Shown here: one piece after another, positions 1 to 15,000 of the stretch
How positions within the stretch are numbered: the stretch's first letter is position 1
Layout of the letters: each line of letters opens with the position of its first letter
NCBI RefSeq assembly: GCF_040807025.1
Contig: NC_090952.1
Coordinates: 23,247,068 to 23,311,067, forward strand
Direction: 5' to 3'
Length of the DNA stretch: 64,000 nt
From: Struthio camelus
Lineage: Eukaryota; Chordata; Aves; Struthioniformes; Struthionidae
The notes under the pieces: model-generated
Databases searched by the model: none
Told to the model about the DNA's origin: nothing
The model's input: only the letters and a program-made list of their open reading frames with translations
Position numbers and translations under genes: made by a program

Positions 1-3000
1 TTCCCCAGGAAACTCCCCGGAGCAGCGTTTCATCGCGCCGCCCGGTCTGCAAAGCCTCCGGCGGCGCCCCCCACCCCCGGCCCCAACAGCAAGGCCGTCT
101 TGCTGGACCGTACGGCACCCCAAGCCGGGGCGGGCTGCCGGAGCGCACGGGGCTGCGCCTGGTTCCTCGGCTGCTCGTCTTAGCCGCCCGGGGGCCTTGC
201 GCCTTTTTCACGTGAAACCTTGGCTTTCCTGTAGGTTTTCCCGCACCGAAGGCAGCGCCGCGCGGGTCTGGCTGCGCGGCAGCGTGGCTAAGGCATAGTG
301 TCATGCACTCGGATAGACAAGTGATTCATATTGTGGTTTCCAGAGTATTTTCTTGCCCTAACAATCCCGCCAGAAAAGGTCTGGGCATCTCAGCTTGCTC
401 GCACATCCTGCTGTCACTCAACGGGCAGAAAGTCCTAAACGGAGCCGTTACAACCCAGAGCATTGATGAACTATTAGTCACCGTCATCAAAGAAAGAAGC
501 GGGCAGCAGTAAATGCGAGGAGGAGGGCAGCATCCGTCCCCTCGCCTCCCAGGGTCCCGCTTTCCCTTCCCGCCCACCGTGCACGGCTCAGCAACGCGCC
601 GTCCGCCGGGCTCCCCCCAAAACGGGAGCCGCAGCCCGCGCCGCCGCCGGTCGCTGGTGCCGACAGGCTCCGGAGGGGCCGCGCTCCGGGCTGGCGCAGG
701 GCGGACCGCACCGGCGGCGAGGCCGTCGCGGGGCTAGCGTCCACATCTACCTTTGCTCCCGTCGAGCGCTCGCCCAAAAACTTCCTTTTTTCACAAGTAA
801 CAGCATAGCAGATTCAGGCTGTTGGGGGTTTTATTTGTGCGTTTTTACCCCCCCTCTCCGAGCCGCCCGCAGCCTGTCCCGCGGCGCAGAGCACGGCCGC
901 CGAACCTCTCGCAGCCCCGCCGAGCCACGGACAGCCCGTCCAGTCCGAGAGCGGACGGTTTGTCTTTAAAGCATCACCGAGGCTCTTCCCGAGGCTCAAA
1001 CCTCCCCCCTGCCCGCCGCCCCGAGGCGGCTCGGCCCCCCGTTTTGCAGGCGACGATACCCCTGCGTGCCCCGCAAGCCTCCTGCGGGCGCTGCGGCCGG
1101 CGCCGCGGGGACGGAGGGGATAAAGCTTGGGCCCTCGGGGAACCAGCTCAGCCCTCGCTGCCGGCGGCGGAGGAAACGGGCAGCCCGGGGCAAAGGCGCG
1201 CGGTTTGTTTTCCTCCCTCCCAAGGCCAGGCGAAGGGCGGCCGGCGGCGGGGCCGGCTCTGCGGGCCGAGCCGCTCAGCGCCCAGCAGAGCTCGTAGGAC
1301 CGGCTGTCAGCGTCGGGACAGAGGGGCTGGCGATAAGTTTGCAAGACAGACGGACACAGGCAGCGGTAGCCCTCCGCGGACTCACGGGAGGTGAGCGAGT
1401 AGAAACAAAAGGGGGAAAGAAGGAGGGATGAGGAGAGAGAGGGGAAAAAAAAAACAAGGCAGAGGGTGCAGGAGCACACGGGAAAGAATGGCTCAGAGAT
1501 GCTGGCGCTGCAAATAAAGGGACGTGAACAATAGCAAAACTGGAAAGAGAGAGAAACGGGATTTTTTTTTCCCGTCTGCCTCCATCCATAGGCTGGACTA
1601 TTTCCAGGACTATTCCCGAGGCAGCTCCAAATTTATTTCCCTGCTGCCATCTGCTCCGCGGATCCTTTCCGCCCGCGTTCCCGACCGGCCCCGCTCCCGT
1701 CACCTGTTGCTGACATGGCAGACCTCTGGCAGGCTGCTGAAAGCCCAGCGATACCGAGGTCTGGGGTGGGGGACGTGCTCGTGCATTAATCAAGAGCTGC
1801 TTTGTGGACCTGAGGTTTTGTTCAGCTCCTGCCCAGCCTCCTGGGCTATTTTGAGCTTGGAGAAGCCCCGGGGCAGTGGGGCACCAGCACAGACCCATGG
1901 CAGCAGTCCCAGAGTATAAAAGCTCCTTAGGGGACTGCAGAGCCGAGGTGAGAAGTTGCAGCACTATTAAGTGCCACACAGGACGGCTTTGATTCAGCTG
2001 CACCAACAAAGACCAGTTCCTCCCATCCCTTTTCCCTGTGGCTCTTTGCTATATTACAGAGAAGATGCAAAGTCTCCCAGCAGCCAGGATGCTGGGTGCC
2101 TGCCGTGGTCCATACAGTCAGGCTGAGTCTTTCAGTACACGCTTACAAAGATAGTCACTCCTGAAAGGCTGCACGTAAAAAAAAAAAAAAACCCTCTTAG
2201 AAAGACAAATGCATTTCTCTTAAGTGCACTAGGTTAAACACGGGCCATGTTTCTCTTTGCAGCACTGCCTCGGCCCTGCCTGCAGACTGCAGCGAGGACT
2301 GTGAGCGTGCAGCCAGCCCTGGGAGGCCCCACGGGCACCCTGCAACGCCTTGCATGAACCACAAGGAGAAAACTGCAGGTCTGACTGCACCTGGGTATCA
2401 GCCAACTCTACGGGAGGGCAGGGGAGGGGTGGCAAAGGCTGCCTTTGCCCCTCCTGGCAGAAAGACACACAAGTGCCTCTAAGATAGCACTGATTCAGAT
2501 GCCTTATAACATCACCAAGCCCGTAACTGGGCTTAAAAACCTCAGACACAGCATCTGCCTGCTCCTTTCCAGCCGCCTCAAGACCGCAGTGGGCGCAGAC
2601 GCAGCCTGCAGCGCCCAGCGATGCTGCAAAGCAGCCCAGGGTGCAGGAATAACCCCTGCAGCGTTTACCGGGAGGAAGAAGGAGCAAGCGCAGGGGAAGC
2701 AGCCTGTCTGTGCGATCACACAGGAGCCGCGGGGAAGGCCTTCAGTTTAGCAGCTCAGGGCCCCAGCGGAGCTGCAATCTCACCCCCAGCGGCCAGGCTC
2801 CTGCACCCAAAGCTCCTGGAAGAGCTCTGGGGTTTCTGCTCAGCCACAAGCTCGCGCTTTGGCTCCAGACCTCCAGCTGAGCAGCACTACACCCTCAACA
2901 GCGCGCCAAAGCGATGGGGGTGTGATGCCTCCAGGACCCAGTTACCAACATCGCTGCCTCCAGCACCGCTGTGGTCCTTGCAGGAGCCCTCCTGAGGCCA

Positions 3001-6000
3001 AGCAAGCTGCCCACGGGATCTCACCACCACTCACTTATCCCCCCCGGTGATAACCCCACAGCGTCTGGTTCAGCAGAGCAGAGCTCCACTACAGCTGCCT
3101 CGAGAGCAAAACCTGCCCGCTGCAGGTGTCTTTGTTCAAGGCTCAGCTGCAGTGAAACACAGGAGGGGAAGTCAAACACGGGGCGAAGGCTTGTGAGTCG
3201 CAGCTTTCCCCCCATGGCCTAGCCCTGACTTCAGAACTGAGCAAAGCAGCCTAAATCCCTGTCAGATAAACACCGCCCCGATCCTGGCCAGACAGCATGG
3301 CAATCTCAGCTAGGAGAAACGGGGTCTGATGGACATTCACAGCAATATAATCCTACCATCCCCCTACAACAAATGCTCACGCTAGGGCTTCACCAAGTTC
3401 TTAGTAAGCTGTCTCTGAAATAATATTTCACAACTTCCATTATGCTCCCTGCACTGTTAATTGCTTTCAATTACTTTTCATGGGCGCCGCAGCTGCTGAG
3501 CGATGCTGTCCCCCCGGTGAAGCTGAACAGCTCACTGTGAAGAGCAGAGCGGGAAGTGCGGTCATGAGTTTGTATCATTGCTTGAAAGCTGGGTCATTCA
3601 CCTTCCCTGGAAATCTACCAACCACGATTCAGAAATTAGCAGCTACGCAGACATCAGCTGCAGCCCGTGGCCCTCCACTACCCACCACACGGGGCTCCAG
3701 CAGCCCTGCCATCCTCCCGCGCTCCTTCACCATGCGTCCACAGGACTTGGCTGCAAGAAGGACTTGCAAGGCGACCACGGCAGGCTGTGCCTGCACTCTT
3801 CTTCCAAAGACAGCACAGCGTGGGGTCTTCTAGAAAAACAGCACGTTCCCAGGAAGCTGCTGGCCAGGCAGCCCTCCAGACCCCCTTCCTATCCCTCCAC
3901 AGGATAGCAAGCCACGCCAAAAAACTCACACAGGCTGTGCTCTGCAGGAGCGAGGGTACCTGGCATTTCCCTGAAAAAGCTTTATTTTCAGGGAAGGAGA
4001 AGAAAGGGCTGTTTGTGGGCAGCTGTGGTGCTGTTAAAGCACCCTTCCGAAATTCAGCACATGGGAGACACTGAGGATGGAAAACTTCAGCTCAAGTGGT
4101 CAGGGAGGAGTAGAGCAGATGCCTCTCAGAAAGGGGCCAGGAGGAAGCATGCTGCCTGGCTATGGGGGAGGACCAGCCACAGCTTCAAGGAGAAGGACAT
4201 GCCCTTCCAAGTGTTGACATGCTGGTTGGGAAGACTCTCTGGCATCCAGCACACCATCAAAGCACTGTCCGAACCTGGCATGGGCCCCAAGGCCATGCCC
4301 TGAGCACTGATTTAGAGCTGATGGGAGCCAGCCCTGGCGTACGGGTTTAGCAGAACACCAGCCCATTGCCCTGGCGCGGGACACTCACCTCCAGCAAGAT
4401 TAGCATTTGGCTAACTACGCTTTCAGACAGCACCGGTGGCTGGAAGGACCAAATCTCACTTGTACTTGGCCGTTTTAAAAATAACCCTTCCCAAAGCCCC
4501 ACAGTGCATAACCCCAGGTCTGTCTTGGCTCCAACAGCCAAAGGAGATCAGCTTGCAGCCCTGACGGGGTATTTTTGGGCACTCTGACTAATTGTCAGGA
4601 CATATGCTGGGCATTCTTTACAGGGAAAAACAAAGCTGCAAAGTCCCCTCTGGTGAGGCCCATGAGGTTGCATTAGTCACAGAAGTTATTCTCAGAAACC
4701 TCAGCTTTGGAAGGAGTTGATTATATTTCCAACTGGAGATAAACATGTTTTAAAATGGGGGGGAGGTCCACTTCCTCGCAGTCTGATACTGCCCTAGGAG
4801 CGCACTCCAGCAAAGCAAGAGCGAGCGTCCATCCCCGCAGAGTAACTGCTGCTGTCCAGACAGGGTAAACAGCAATTACTCCATTAAATATAGGACCTGC
4901 AGGATGTTCATCTGTAACGGTGCCTTTCTTTTTCCTTACTAGCTCTTCACTATGGGCTGAAATACTTCTCCCTACGTGGTTCCACCTTCACGCTTATCAC
5001 AAACAAATCAGGCAGCCATGCCGGCCCCACTTTCGTTACCTGGCTGGAGTAGCAACAACTGCATGGCTTCACAGACACACAGCAGTGACCTGCCCAAACA
5101 CCTCTCCTGTCCCTCAGGCACGGCCCACCGCAAGGACCAAGCTCTGCACCAAGCTCAATGAGGGCAGGAGAAGTGGAAACCCTTCACCTTGGAGCGAATT
5201 CAAATTCTCAGCCCCTTTCTTGGTACCACTTTGCACGGGCACCTGCTGGACATGCCAGGGGACATGCTCCAGGACAGCGCGGGGAGAGGAGAACCATCTG
5301 AGGGAGGCAACGTGACCCACAAGACGCAGCGGTGGTGTGAACTTCTAAGCCACCTTGCTCTGTGCCTGCGCTATCACACGCTCCCTCCGCTGAAACGCAT
5401 GCTGGTTAACTCTCCCCTTTGCCGGGGCTTGGTCTGTGACCAGAGTTGACTTTATCCCGCATTCACATTAATACTCTGCAAACCAGCTCATCAAGCCTCT
5501 TGTTAAAGAGCCTTGCTGGACTGGGAGACCGCTTGTGCTGCTCCTACTGATAGCTCCAGGCCAGGCTGAGCTTGCCTTGGCTGCTCTTTCCCAAACTGAC
5601 CTGCAAAAGACTGAGGACACAGGCAAAACCGGATAAGTCAGCCAGGCTTTCAGAAGAGGCCTGGTAAATGAATATTTTGCCAGCCGTGCCCCCTCTTCCC
5701 CCCTCCTGCTGTAGCAGAGCCTTGCTCTGAGCACGCTGGCCAGCCTTCGGGAGCGCAGCCACCGCAGCGGCTCGATACGCAAACGTGAAGTCCTCCTCGG
5801 AGGCCACCTGCCCTGAGAGGAGCAGGGATCAGCTGGTCCTGGCCGGTGGAGAGCCAAAGGCGCTGGGAAGGAAGTTCACTTCCCAGCTCGTTTACCACAA
5901 AAGAAGAACCGATGGTAAAAACAACCCGATTTTGTTTCTCTTAACGGCTGCGCGCCAAGGAGCGTGACAGCTGTAAGAAGCCCTGCGCGAGCACAGAGGA

Positions 6001-9000
6001 GGGGCACGATCACCCAGTCCTGCTGCCAGTCTCTCCCACAACCCACAGAGCGGGACGCCCGGCCGACAGGCAGCCCGCAAGGCTGGGCAGGGGGCTCGCA
6101 GGGGGCTGCTGGCCCAGCTCCTCCCTGACCCGTTTCGACACCTCTTCCCTTTTCAGCCGGCTTAAGCCTGCGCTCATCCAGCTTGATCTCTCTACACTTA
6201 TTAAATGCAAATAATTGTGCGTGCGTGCAACGTATCTGCAAACACCCCTTGGACAGGTGCCTTGCCCGGAGCGGCGCGTCTCGCCCCACCGCTGCGCGAG
6301 GCCCGGGCGCGCTCTGCCCCCTCCTCACGCTAGCTCGTGCCAAAAGCTGCTTGACGCTTTGACCCGCGGGCGGCTTTCTTTCCTTCAGCGGAGACGGTGC
6401 AGCAGAGACAGGGGCGTCGCGGGGAGACGAGAGCCCTCCGGCGTCCCCACCGGTGCTCTCTGCAGGCTTCTGCCCCAGCAATTTCCACGGCTGTGCACTC
6501 CGTTTCTAGTAACGGCGTTAAGCTGTATGAGCCATCTCTCTGGGGTCGGAGAGACCGGTTTCAAAGCGCCTGTGCGGTACGGGAGCGTAAATCGCATTTT
6601 TTTCACAAAGCGGTAAAGATCTCGGGTCTCCCCGGAAATCATGTCAGATCAGCGCTGGGCAAGGACTACGCTAAAAGATATTCTCTGAGGTCGGGGGGGG
6701 GGGGGTTGATTAGAAAACATCGATTCAACAAAAAAAAAAAAATCTTTAGACCTTTCATCAGGATGAAGATTCAATTTCAGGCAGAAGCGGAGCGACCGGA
6801 TGCAGAAGGGCTGGGAGCCCGCGGTCTGACCCCGGCGCCGCCTCGCAGCCCCCCGGCCGGGCGTTCGGACCGGGACCGGGAAAGGGGGGGCGACTCTCCC
6901 CCCCCAGCACCCTCCCGCCTCTCCTCTGCCACCGAGGGTCTCGCAGCAGCGCAGCACATGTGCGGCACTTCTTCCAGCGCTCGCTCTTTGAGCGCCGGGC
7001 AAAGTCTACGGGGCTGTTACGTTTGTTAAACATAAACCTCGGAATAAAAAAAATTAATAAGATACTTGAATGTGTGCTTGATTTTAAACATAAAAATAAA
7101 GCAGCTGGAGTTGGTACAAGTACTTATGTGTTTGATTAAGCCATCTTCTGCTGCGTGGCTGGACCTGGGCCCAAAAACGGTTTTGTTTTCTCTTTCGAGT
7201 GGGAGCGAGACAATCAGTTCAGGCACAAGGAGTAACGCAGCCTGCAAAGAGAAACAGTCCCGCTCCACGCCGCCGCTGCCAGCTGTCAAGCTGCAGTCCG
7301 AGGCAAAATCAGGGGATCGGCTCCATGGGACAAAAAGAGCAGCGCTAATTGCAGGCAAGCGCCAGAGAAAACTGACAAAAATCCCAAAGCAGCCGTGAAA
7401 CAGCGGCTTTCCTTGAAACCCAGCTCGGGCAGCCGTGTTGCACGGGGAAAACGCGAGGACCAGCCTCCCGCCGGGAGCGGCGCAGGGCCGTGGGGAAAGG
7501 GTGAGAGGTTTGCAAGTCGTCGCCGGTTAGTCCAGCAAAAGCCAGGTATCACGCCAGGCTCCTCGCTGTCTCCTTGCTAAAAGAACGCCGACGGGGCCAG
7601 AGTCTCTTCTGGGGCGCGCGGGGGGCGAAGCCGGGGGGAAGCCTCGTCTGCCTCCCGCCGGCGTTGAGCGCCGTCAGACCCCGTCCTGCCCCAGGCCGCC
7701 GTCTGCAACGCGCAGCGGTATTTTTAGTCGCCCAGAGAGAGAGAGCCAAAAAAGCAAGCGTGCCTCGATGCCGAGGAGGTGCAACGCCGGGGTGAGGGGC
7801 GCGCCGCGCCGCTGGGGGAGGACGAGGCGAAGGGAGACGCGGCAGACCCGCCGAGACGTCTGTCCCCCTCCAGCCGCTACCGCCCTGCTGCTCTGCGCCA
7901 CCAAGAGGCGGCACCGAGGGATATCGCTCACGACATGCAAGTAATGCACACACGCACACGTACGGGACGAGCGGTGCCGCCTCTCCGAAAAGCTGCTAAG
8001 AGCAAGGTGACGAAACACGTGAAATCGTGTTTCTTGCACCCAAATCTCACTCGGTTATAACTCCTCAGGTTAAACTTGTCCGCTTCGGAGCGCGGAGCCG
8101 TTCCCGTTCCAGGAAGCCCTTCCCCAGAGGCGACAACCGAACGCTCTGGCGGCTGCGCCACGGAGCTGCCCGTGATGCTCAGGGACCCGGCCGTGTCCCC
8201 AGCACGTTTTCCACACAGCTCCAGGGAGGAGGCGCTGGAAGAAACCCACCCACGCGCCTGGAGGGGGCTTGCAAGAACACAGAGACGGTCACTCAGCGCT
8301 TGCAAAATTATGATAAAGGACAGAAACACCCCTGCCGAAACCAGCGGGTATTTTGCAGATGCAACCTTTGCCCCCTTGCTGCAGACTGCGTCTGGATAAG
8401 CCACGCAGTTAATCCAGAAAAGGAAAGAAAGACTGTATTTTTTTATCGTGTGAACAGGTTCGTGGCGTACACTTCAGGGGTTCAGCTTTTGTCTGTGTTT
8501 GCGCTGATGATCACTGTTGTCTGTTTTCAATCACTGCTAACTATGTTTTAGACGATTCGGTGAAATCCACCAACAGGCCTCTGCCGAGTGGCTTATGCTC
8601 TGCCTCATCAAGACAGTTGCCAGGCAATGCACTAATGTATTTTCCTTTTCATTTATTTGATTACTCAGCAACGGGGAGCCAAAAGCCGAGCGACGGGAGC
8701 AGCAGCGAGCTCTCCCCGGTCGGCTGGCCGGCGGGCGGCAGCCCCCAGCCGCCGCGGGTCAGGCCCTTCTGCCCTCGCGCAGCATCAGCCCTTCAAGCAG
8801 CAGGCGCTGGTCCCGGGGAAAGCCCAGCCTTTCTTCCCGCCTAGTCAGACCGGGACTTCCACGCTCCTGCCCGGGATAAGCTGCAGAGGGATGAGCTGCG
8901 AGCGGAGCCGGGAGCCCACGGCCCAGCCGGCACATCAGCGCCACGTTCCCGGGAATCGCGAGAGCCCGGGCTCGGCCACCGGCCTCGCGACATCCCCCCC

Positions 9001-12000
9001 CCCCGCCGGCCGCGCGAAGCTCGCTTGCAAGGCAAAAGCTCCCTGGCAAAACAGCTCAAATAGCATCCAAAGGTCCGCGGAGCAGCCAGCGCTGCTGGCG
9101 CTGGCTCCCTTTCCCTCCGGCCGCTCCAGCTCGGCACCCGGCGCTGCTCGGAGGATGAGCTCATAGCTATTTCAGGTTGAATTTGCACTCGGCAATCTCC
9201 CTGGTAACCAAAACAAATGACTCACTGGTTTATAACAGATTTAGTGGCTGTTTGTTTCGGCGTCTAGTGGAGCGCGCAGGGAGTTTCACCGCTTTACAGA
9301 ACCAACGCAGCCGGGTGTACGAGCGGGCGTAGGACGGGGTTTACAGCCATTGCCGTGGAGATGGGAAGCACTAGCGCTGCAGGTCCGAGGGAAAGCCGAG
9401 TTCAGGCCTGACCTTGATGGCATGAAACCGCCAGAAGCAGGCGGGAGGCGCAGCGTCAGCTCACGCGCGCCGCGGATGCTCCCGCACAGCAGCCCGCTGC
9501 CATCCCGGGCACTGCATAGGTATTAGCCTCCTCTAGCACACCAAAATAAGCAGGAAGATGGTGTTTGCAGTCCTTTCCACGCAGGGATCTCAAAATCTTT
9601 CCCGAAACAGGTATCCAAAGGGTCCGTCACCAGTACATCTGCTAACACCAGATATCAACAGCTTCGTTTCCCAAGAACTATGAGGACATTGGCCATTTAT
9701 AGGACTCGTTGCCTGTTTATGCTCTTGCACACAAATTTCCTCCTGTTCATCATCACACGCATCAGCGCAAGGGGCACTGAGAAGCCAAGGAAGCAGGACA
9801 AAGCCCAGCGCATTTGCCTGCTCTGACTTCCAACACAGAGCGTTTGAAAGAAATCAGCAGCGTCCATTTAGTCTGTCACACCCAGCCCTTAGCCAAGATG
9901 TAGCGCAGAACTTGCCCAAATCCCCCCCTAGATTTAAAAAAGGGCTTGAGGGGTTGCTGTTTTCACTGAAAGTGTTTTTGCAAGAAGGAAAAACTCTGTC
10001 CTGCCCAGCTTAATCTCGCCAGCTGAAATTGTCAGAAGTCCTGCAGAAACGTAATCTTTGGCTGAGACCCCAGTCCCGTCTTCCGAAACGGAGATGTCCG
10101 GTTGCGTCCCCTACCAGCAGCGCGCCAGGGAAGGCGCGAGCAGCCATCTGAGCAAAGCTACTGAGTCCCGCTACCCAGCCAGGCAGCCTGCAGGGCTGGT
10201 TTCGGCTCCCGGGTCATGGGGTTTTAAAGGGACACAACCTCGGAGAGCGCAGGGGGCTGGAGAACGTCTCCCGTTCATGCAGTGCGACCGTGCCCTCTCT
10301 GCAGAGCACCTGCGGCCCTGCTGGTGGCAGATCCAGCGTCAAAATTTTCACATTTAAGGCTTTTTGTGACATTATGGTGGCAATGGGATAAGAGAGAAGA
10401 GATTTCAGTGAGAGGTGGACAACATGCTCACGTACCAAGCCAAGCAAGTCAGTAGAAAACTAAAGAGACTTCCACCCCTACTGAGCGCCTTTGCACCTCT
10501 GCAGAGTAACCGTGGGCTGCTTTCTGGTCCCGCTCTGATACTGCCGCCCATGCCATTTCCAGAAGCAGCACTGAAATATGTTATACATCAAGCGGCATTC
10601 ACCTGGCAGGGGAAACGTGACTGGCTTGCAGTCAGCAGAGCAGGGGTAGACAGGAAACAGTGTTTGCATGTGCTGAGTGAAATATATAGCTCTGTGTATT
10701 TGTAAAGTGAGGTGAGACCAGAGAGAGAGATTCTTGCACCCTGCACTGCTCATTACTGCCTCTCTTACGGCACTGTCAGCAGCAGGACCAGGTCAGGACA
10801 GTGCTTAGAGATCACCAAGGAATTTTAAGCGGCAGCAGATCAGTAGGAATTATTCCATTTTCTGCGTCAGGACCGAATTAGGACCAAGGAGCCTTGCCCT
10901 CCCGCAGGTGCTCTCTCCATTTGCAGTCCCTTGAATCACCGACTGCCCTGCAGTAAAAGCTGTACAGAAGATGTGATGGCAGGTCCCCAGGATGCTTTCA
11001 GGATCCTAACGCTTCCTGTGCGGGTTGTTCATCCGAACAGACACCAGGCAGAACAACTCATCCAGCCTGTCCACGGGATTAGGTAAGTCATGCTATAAAG
11101 ATTTCTGTAGTATGCAGCAGCAGTATGACTGCACACAGCTGCGCCAGGATGGCATGTCTTCTGGGATGGAGGCAGTCCTGGGGATTACACACCTACGGGA
11201 CATTTTAAAAATCTCTCTGCTATTTCAGCAGAGTAAGAGGAGGGACAAACTAGCGAGACTCAGGACCAAGTGGAAGAGGCTAGAGAGCCCAGAAATGAGA
11301 AGGTAAGACAGAAGCTGGAAGGACAGGCAGGGCCCCAGAAGTGACTAATTCCAAGCCTTTGCCCCAGTGTTTATTATAGCAAAGAGCAGATAAGAAAGGC
11401 AGCTGATGGTAACAACTGCCAGGGGCAGCCAGTCCCAAGTTAAACAAATAGCAAATGGCTTGCAAGTAGCCTGCCAAGTCTGAATAGTTCCCACAACTTG
11501 GGGCATTTCTTTAAAGTATATTATTTTCTCCCACCCCACCCCGGTTTCATATCAGCAATGGGGAAGCTATATGTTGGGTGGCCTTCAGTTACTCTTGGGG
11601 GAATTTTTGGCCAAAGACCCCTGGAAGCACATGAAAACTGAACGTTCCCAAATGAGGGCACTGGAGAAGGACTTGGAGCCAATTCCCTGCCCGAAAGCCA
11701 ACAAGCAACCACTGTGGGCAGGCCCAGCCATTGGTTTTGCATGCTGACCGCTCTATTTTTCTAACCAACGGAAGCGAGGCACATCCAGCACACCGATTCG
11801 TAAGGCAGAATTTTGGAGAGTTGAGAGTTTTTGCTGTCTCCAACCAAACGAAACAGCAGAAAGCAGTTCCTGCTCTGCCAGAAGCACTGAAGTCCTCTGC
11901 TGCTCAGACATTGGCATAACACGAGAACGCTCGCATACCAGCACAACCACTTCTGTCATTAAAGCTGGCTCGCGAGAGTCAAAAGCAAAACAGGTTGCTC

Positions 12001-15000
12001 ACAGATCTGTGCACCAAGCAGAGATTCCTCCCACCAGGAATCGCTCAGCACATCCAGCCCAAGCAATTGCCCTTGTTAACAGCCTTTGAAACGCGTCATT
12101 GCAGAGCAGACTCCACCAGCGCCAGCCACCATTTTCTTGGAAGCTCCCCTATCCCAAGGCATGGCAAAGCACGGGAGGCTCTGATGTCTTCAAGACAAGC
12201 GGGAGGATTTCCCAGGAGGGTAAGCATTTTTTAGTTATTTTCCTTGTTCTTCCTCCTCATCTACATCAAAGGACAGAAGTCAGAACAGACTCATTTCACT
12301 GTAGCTCTGCAGTTTGGCAAGGATTAAACTGGCTTTGAAACAGCTCGATTCCAAATCATGAAACGTCAAAATATATCTGTCAAGCAACCTCTGATTTTCA
12401 TCTCTTCTTTTCCACTCTGATTTTGTTTCCCCCTTCGAGGAGTGGGAAAAATATGACAAACAAGGAAGCTGGAAAACCCTGCAGTGTTGTGCACCTCCAG
12501 CAGGAACAATCTCTTCCTGTTCGTCATTTGAGCTCTGGGTGACAACTTGTGTTCTGCATTTGACCCCAACAGATCACAAATGCGACTATATCCCACCACT
12601 TTTAATCCCCACAGTTTTAACTGGTGTTCATTGCCTACTCGTGTGCCAAGCAACCAGCTCTGGTGGGCAAGAGAAAGCAGAGCTTTCCTTGTCCAGCTCT
12701 TTTCCACCAAACAGGAGAGAGAAATCCCAAATTACATCCGCCACTAGGGTCACCCCAGGGAGCACCAAAGAACAAGGTACATCTGTGAAATGAGTGGATC
12801 TTCTAAAAACATAGCTCTCTCCAAGCACTCTGGAGCAAAGAGGTTTTGAATTTCCTATTTGCAAAAATAATGCAATTCTTTTAATGCCATCCAAACCAAA
12901 ATTGTAACTTTGCATTCAAGTTTCCAGGCAGGCACGCAGCAAAATACCATCACTTCCACCCTGGGCTGCAGCTCCCTCACTGTCAGGAACCCTGACATTA
13001 CCATCCAGCCTTTTCCAGGACACTCTTTAATTTGATCTTTTTTAAAGAGTGCTTCCTCAGGACCCTGTCCGTCCCCGCCCAAGACGGCTTAGTGCCATCT
13101 TTCCCCTGCTTTTGAATAACTCCTACCAAAGTCCTAAATGCCATTTTAACCCTGCCCTGCCACGGGCTGTGAGCCCTACTTGCCACAAAGGGAAGAGCTG
13201 TCTGCTCGTAGGGGGCTCACAGAGCTGGAGAAACACAAGAGCATCCATCCATCTCCCAGACAACACCGCTCCGTCTTGCTCTGACAGCGGGAATTTGCTC
13301 TGGCAGTCACGCAAGCCTGAATCACTCTGAAAGCATCAAGGGCCCAATCCTGCTTCAGCACACGCTGCAGGGACCCCAGTGAATGCTGCCCCTCGGAGAA
13401 GGCCTTTTTTTTTTTTTTTTTTTTTGGTATCTTTCTACATCTTTGGTAGGAATGACATTTTTGGCTACCGGCCTGGGGAAGGTGAGCATGCGTATGCATG
13501 GCACCCGCAGCCTCCGGGGTTGAGGATGCGCAGCAAGGGCAGGGCCGTGTTTCCCCAACATCCCTCCCCGCTTTGCACCCTGCCTGTTTTGCCCAGCTGT
13601 TTTGTCAGCACCCGGGCCCAGAAGCACCCGCTCACGGGCACGCAGGCCTCATTTCAGCCAGGCTTCATGACTGCCTTTAGACACAGCAGGAAAATTTCCA
13701 TGCACTGAGTGAAGTGGAAGCACGTACTTTATCTAAATAGCGTTTAATCCTGCAGAGTCCTGGTGTCTCAAGAGCCATCTGGTTAAAATTCCTCTCCAAA
13801 TCAGGGTATCTAAATGAAACATGAGGTCTCTTTCTTCCTCCCACACTCCCGCTGCCAAAATCAGACATGAAATGACTGATCTCAGACATTTCTGCTTTGT
13901 TATTCTCCCTGCCTGCATCTTCTATGAGAGAGAAGTGAAAAAAAGAAAGCACAATGAACTGAGCTGAAGTATTTTGACTGTAAAGTTTGCACCATATTTT
14001 TTATAATAAAGTCACAGGTCAGGTCTGGGTCGGTTTATCATAAAGACATAATTTCCATTACTCTTCCGAGCAAAAGCCATTCCCCATAGCTAAAGTTAAA
14101 AGTTAGAGCTGAGCTAAAATCTCAACTCTGCTACGCGCGGAGGGCGAGGGGACGATAGCTGGGGACCACGAGGGCGAGAGGTCGGCCCCCCGCGCGCCTC
14201 CCGGCGGTGCCCGCGCCGCAGCCTGCCGCCAGCCGGTCGATCGGCGGGTGGCCGGTGCTGCCCGGGGAGCCGCTGCGAGCGAGGAGGGCGCCCGGAGCCT
14301 GAGCAGTCCCTGCGCGTTGCTGGGTGCCAGGCTCAGCTTGCTGCTGATAGCACCGGGCGCTTCATGCCGCTCGGAGGCTGGCAGAGGCAGCGGTCTAGGC
14401 CACAGTTAACAGGTAGCGTTAAAAGGTCCAAGCGTTAAAAGCAGTGCTGAGACTTCACGTTTAAGCAGTCCCAGGAGAAGGGAAAGCGCTAAACATAGGC
14501 TTGGGCTAGTTCATCTCATCAGCAAAGATCAGAGGAATTTTCCAAGGTACTTTAGGGAATTAGATACCTAAATCCCCCAGTACATCGCCTGGACAGTCGC
14601 ACGCTTAAAAGGACGTCATTCACATAGGTTACTGCTGAGGGGACATAGTATTCCTGGCTCACATCGTTGTTATTTCCACTGAAGCACAAGAAGTTTCAGC
14701 CAGGTCCGAGGCACCCCCATGCCGTGGAGATCGAGTAGGTGCCTCCAAGAGGGAGGAGGGGAAGGTAGTCACCACCTCGGTGCCGAAGAACCACAAGTTT
14801 TCTTTGCCTCAGCACGGAAACAGCCCTGGAACAGCCCTGTTTTCACAGAGGCATGGCAAAAGGAAACGATTTTTTTCTTGTAGGCAACGAAGGCAGTTCT
14901 TTAAACGCTTTATTACAGCCTGGTGCTTTGGGCATGGGCTGTAAGTGACATTCAGGGGATACTGGCTGAGATCAGAGATAAAGTGTGTCTTAAGCATCAT

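Noticed and set aside
303-512. 69-codon plus-strand ORF starting MHSDRQVIH
   Set aside because: Looks compositionally protein-like, but I recognise no family, see no clear splice sites and have no neighbour support.
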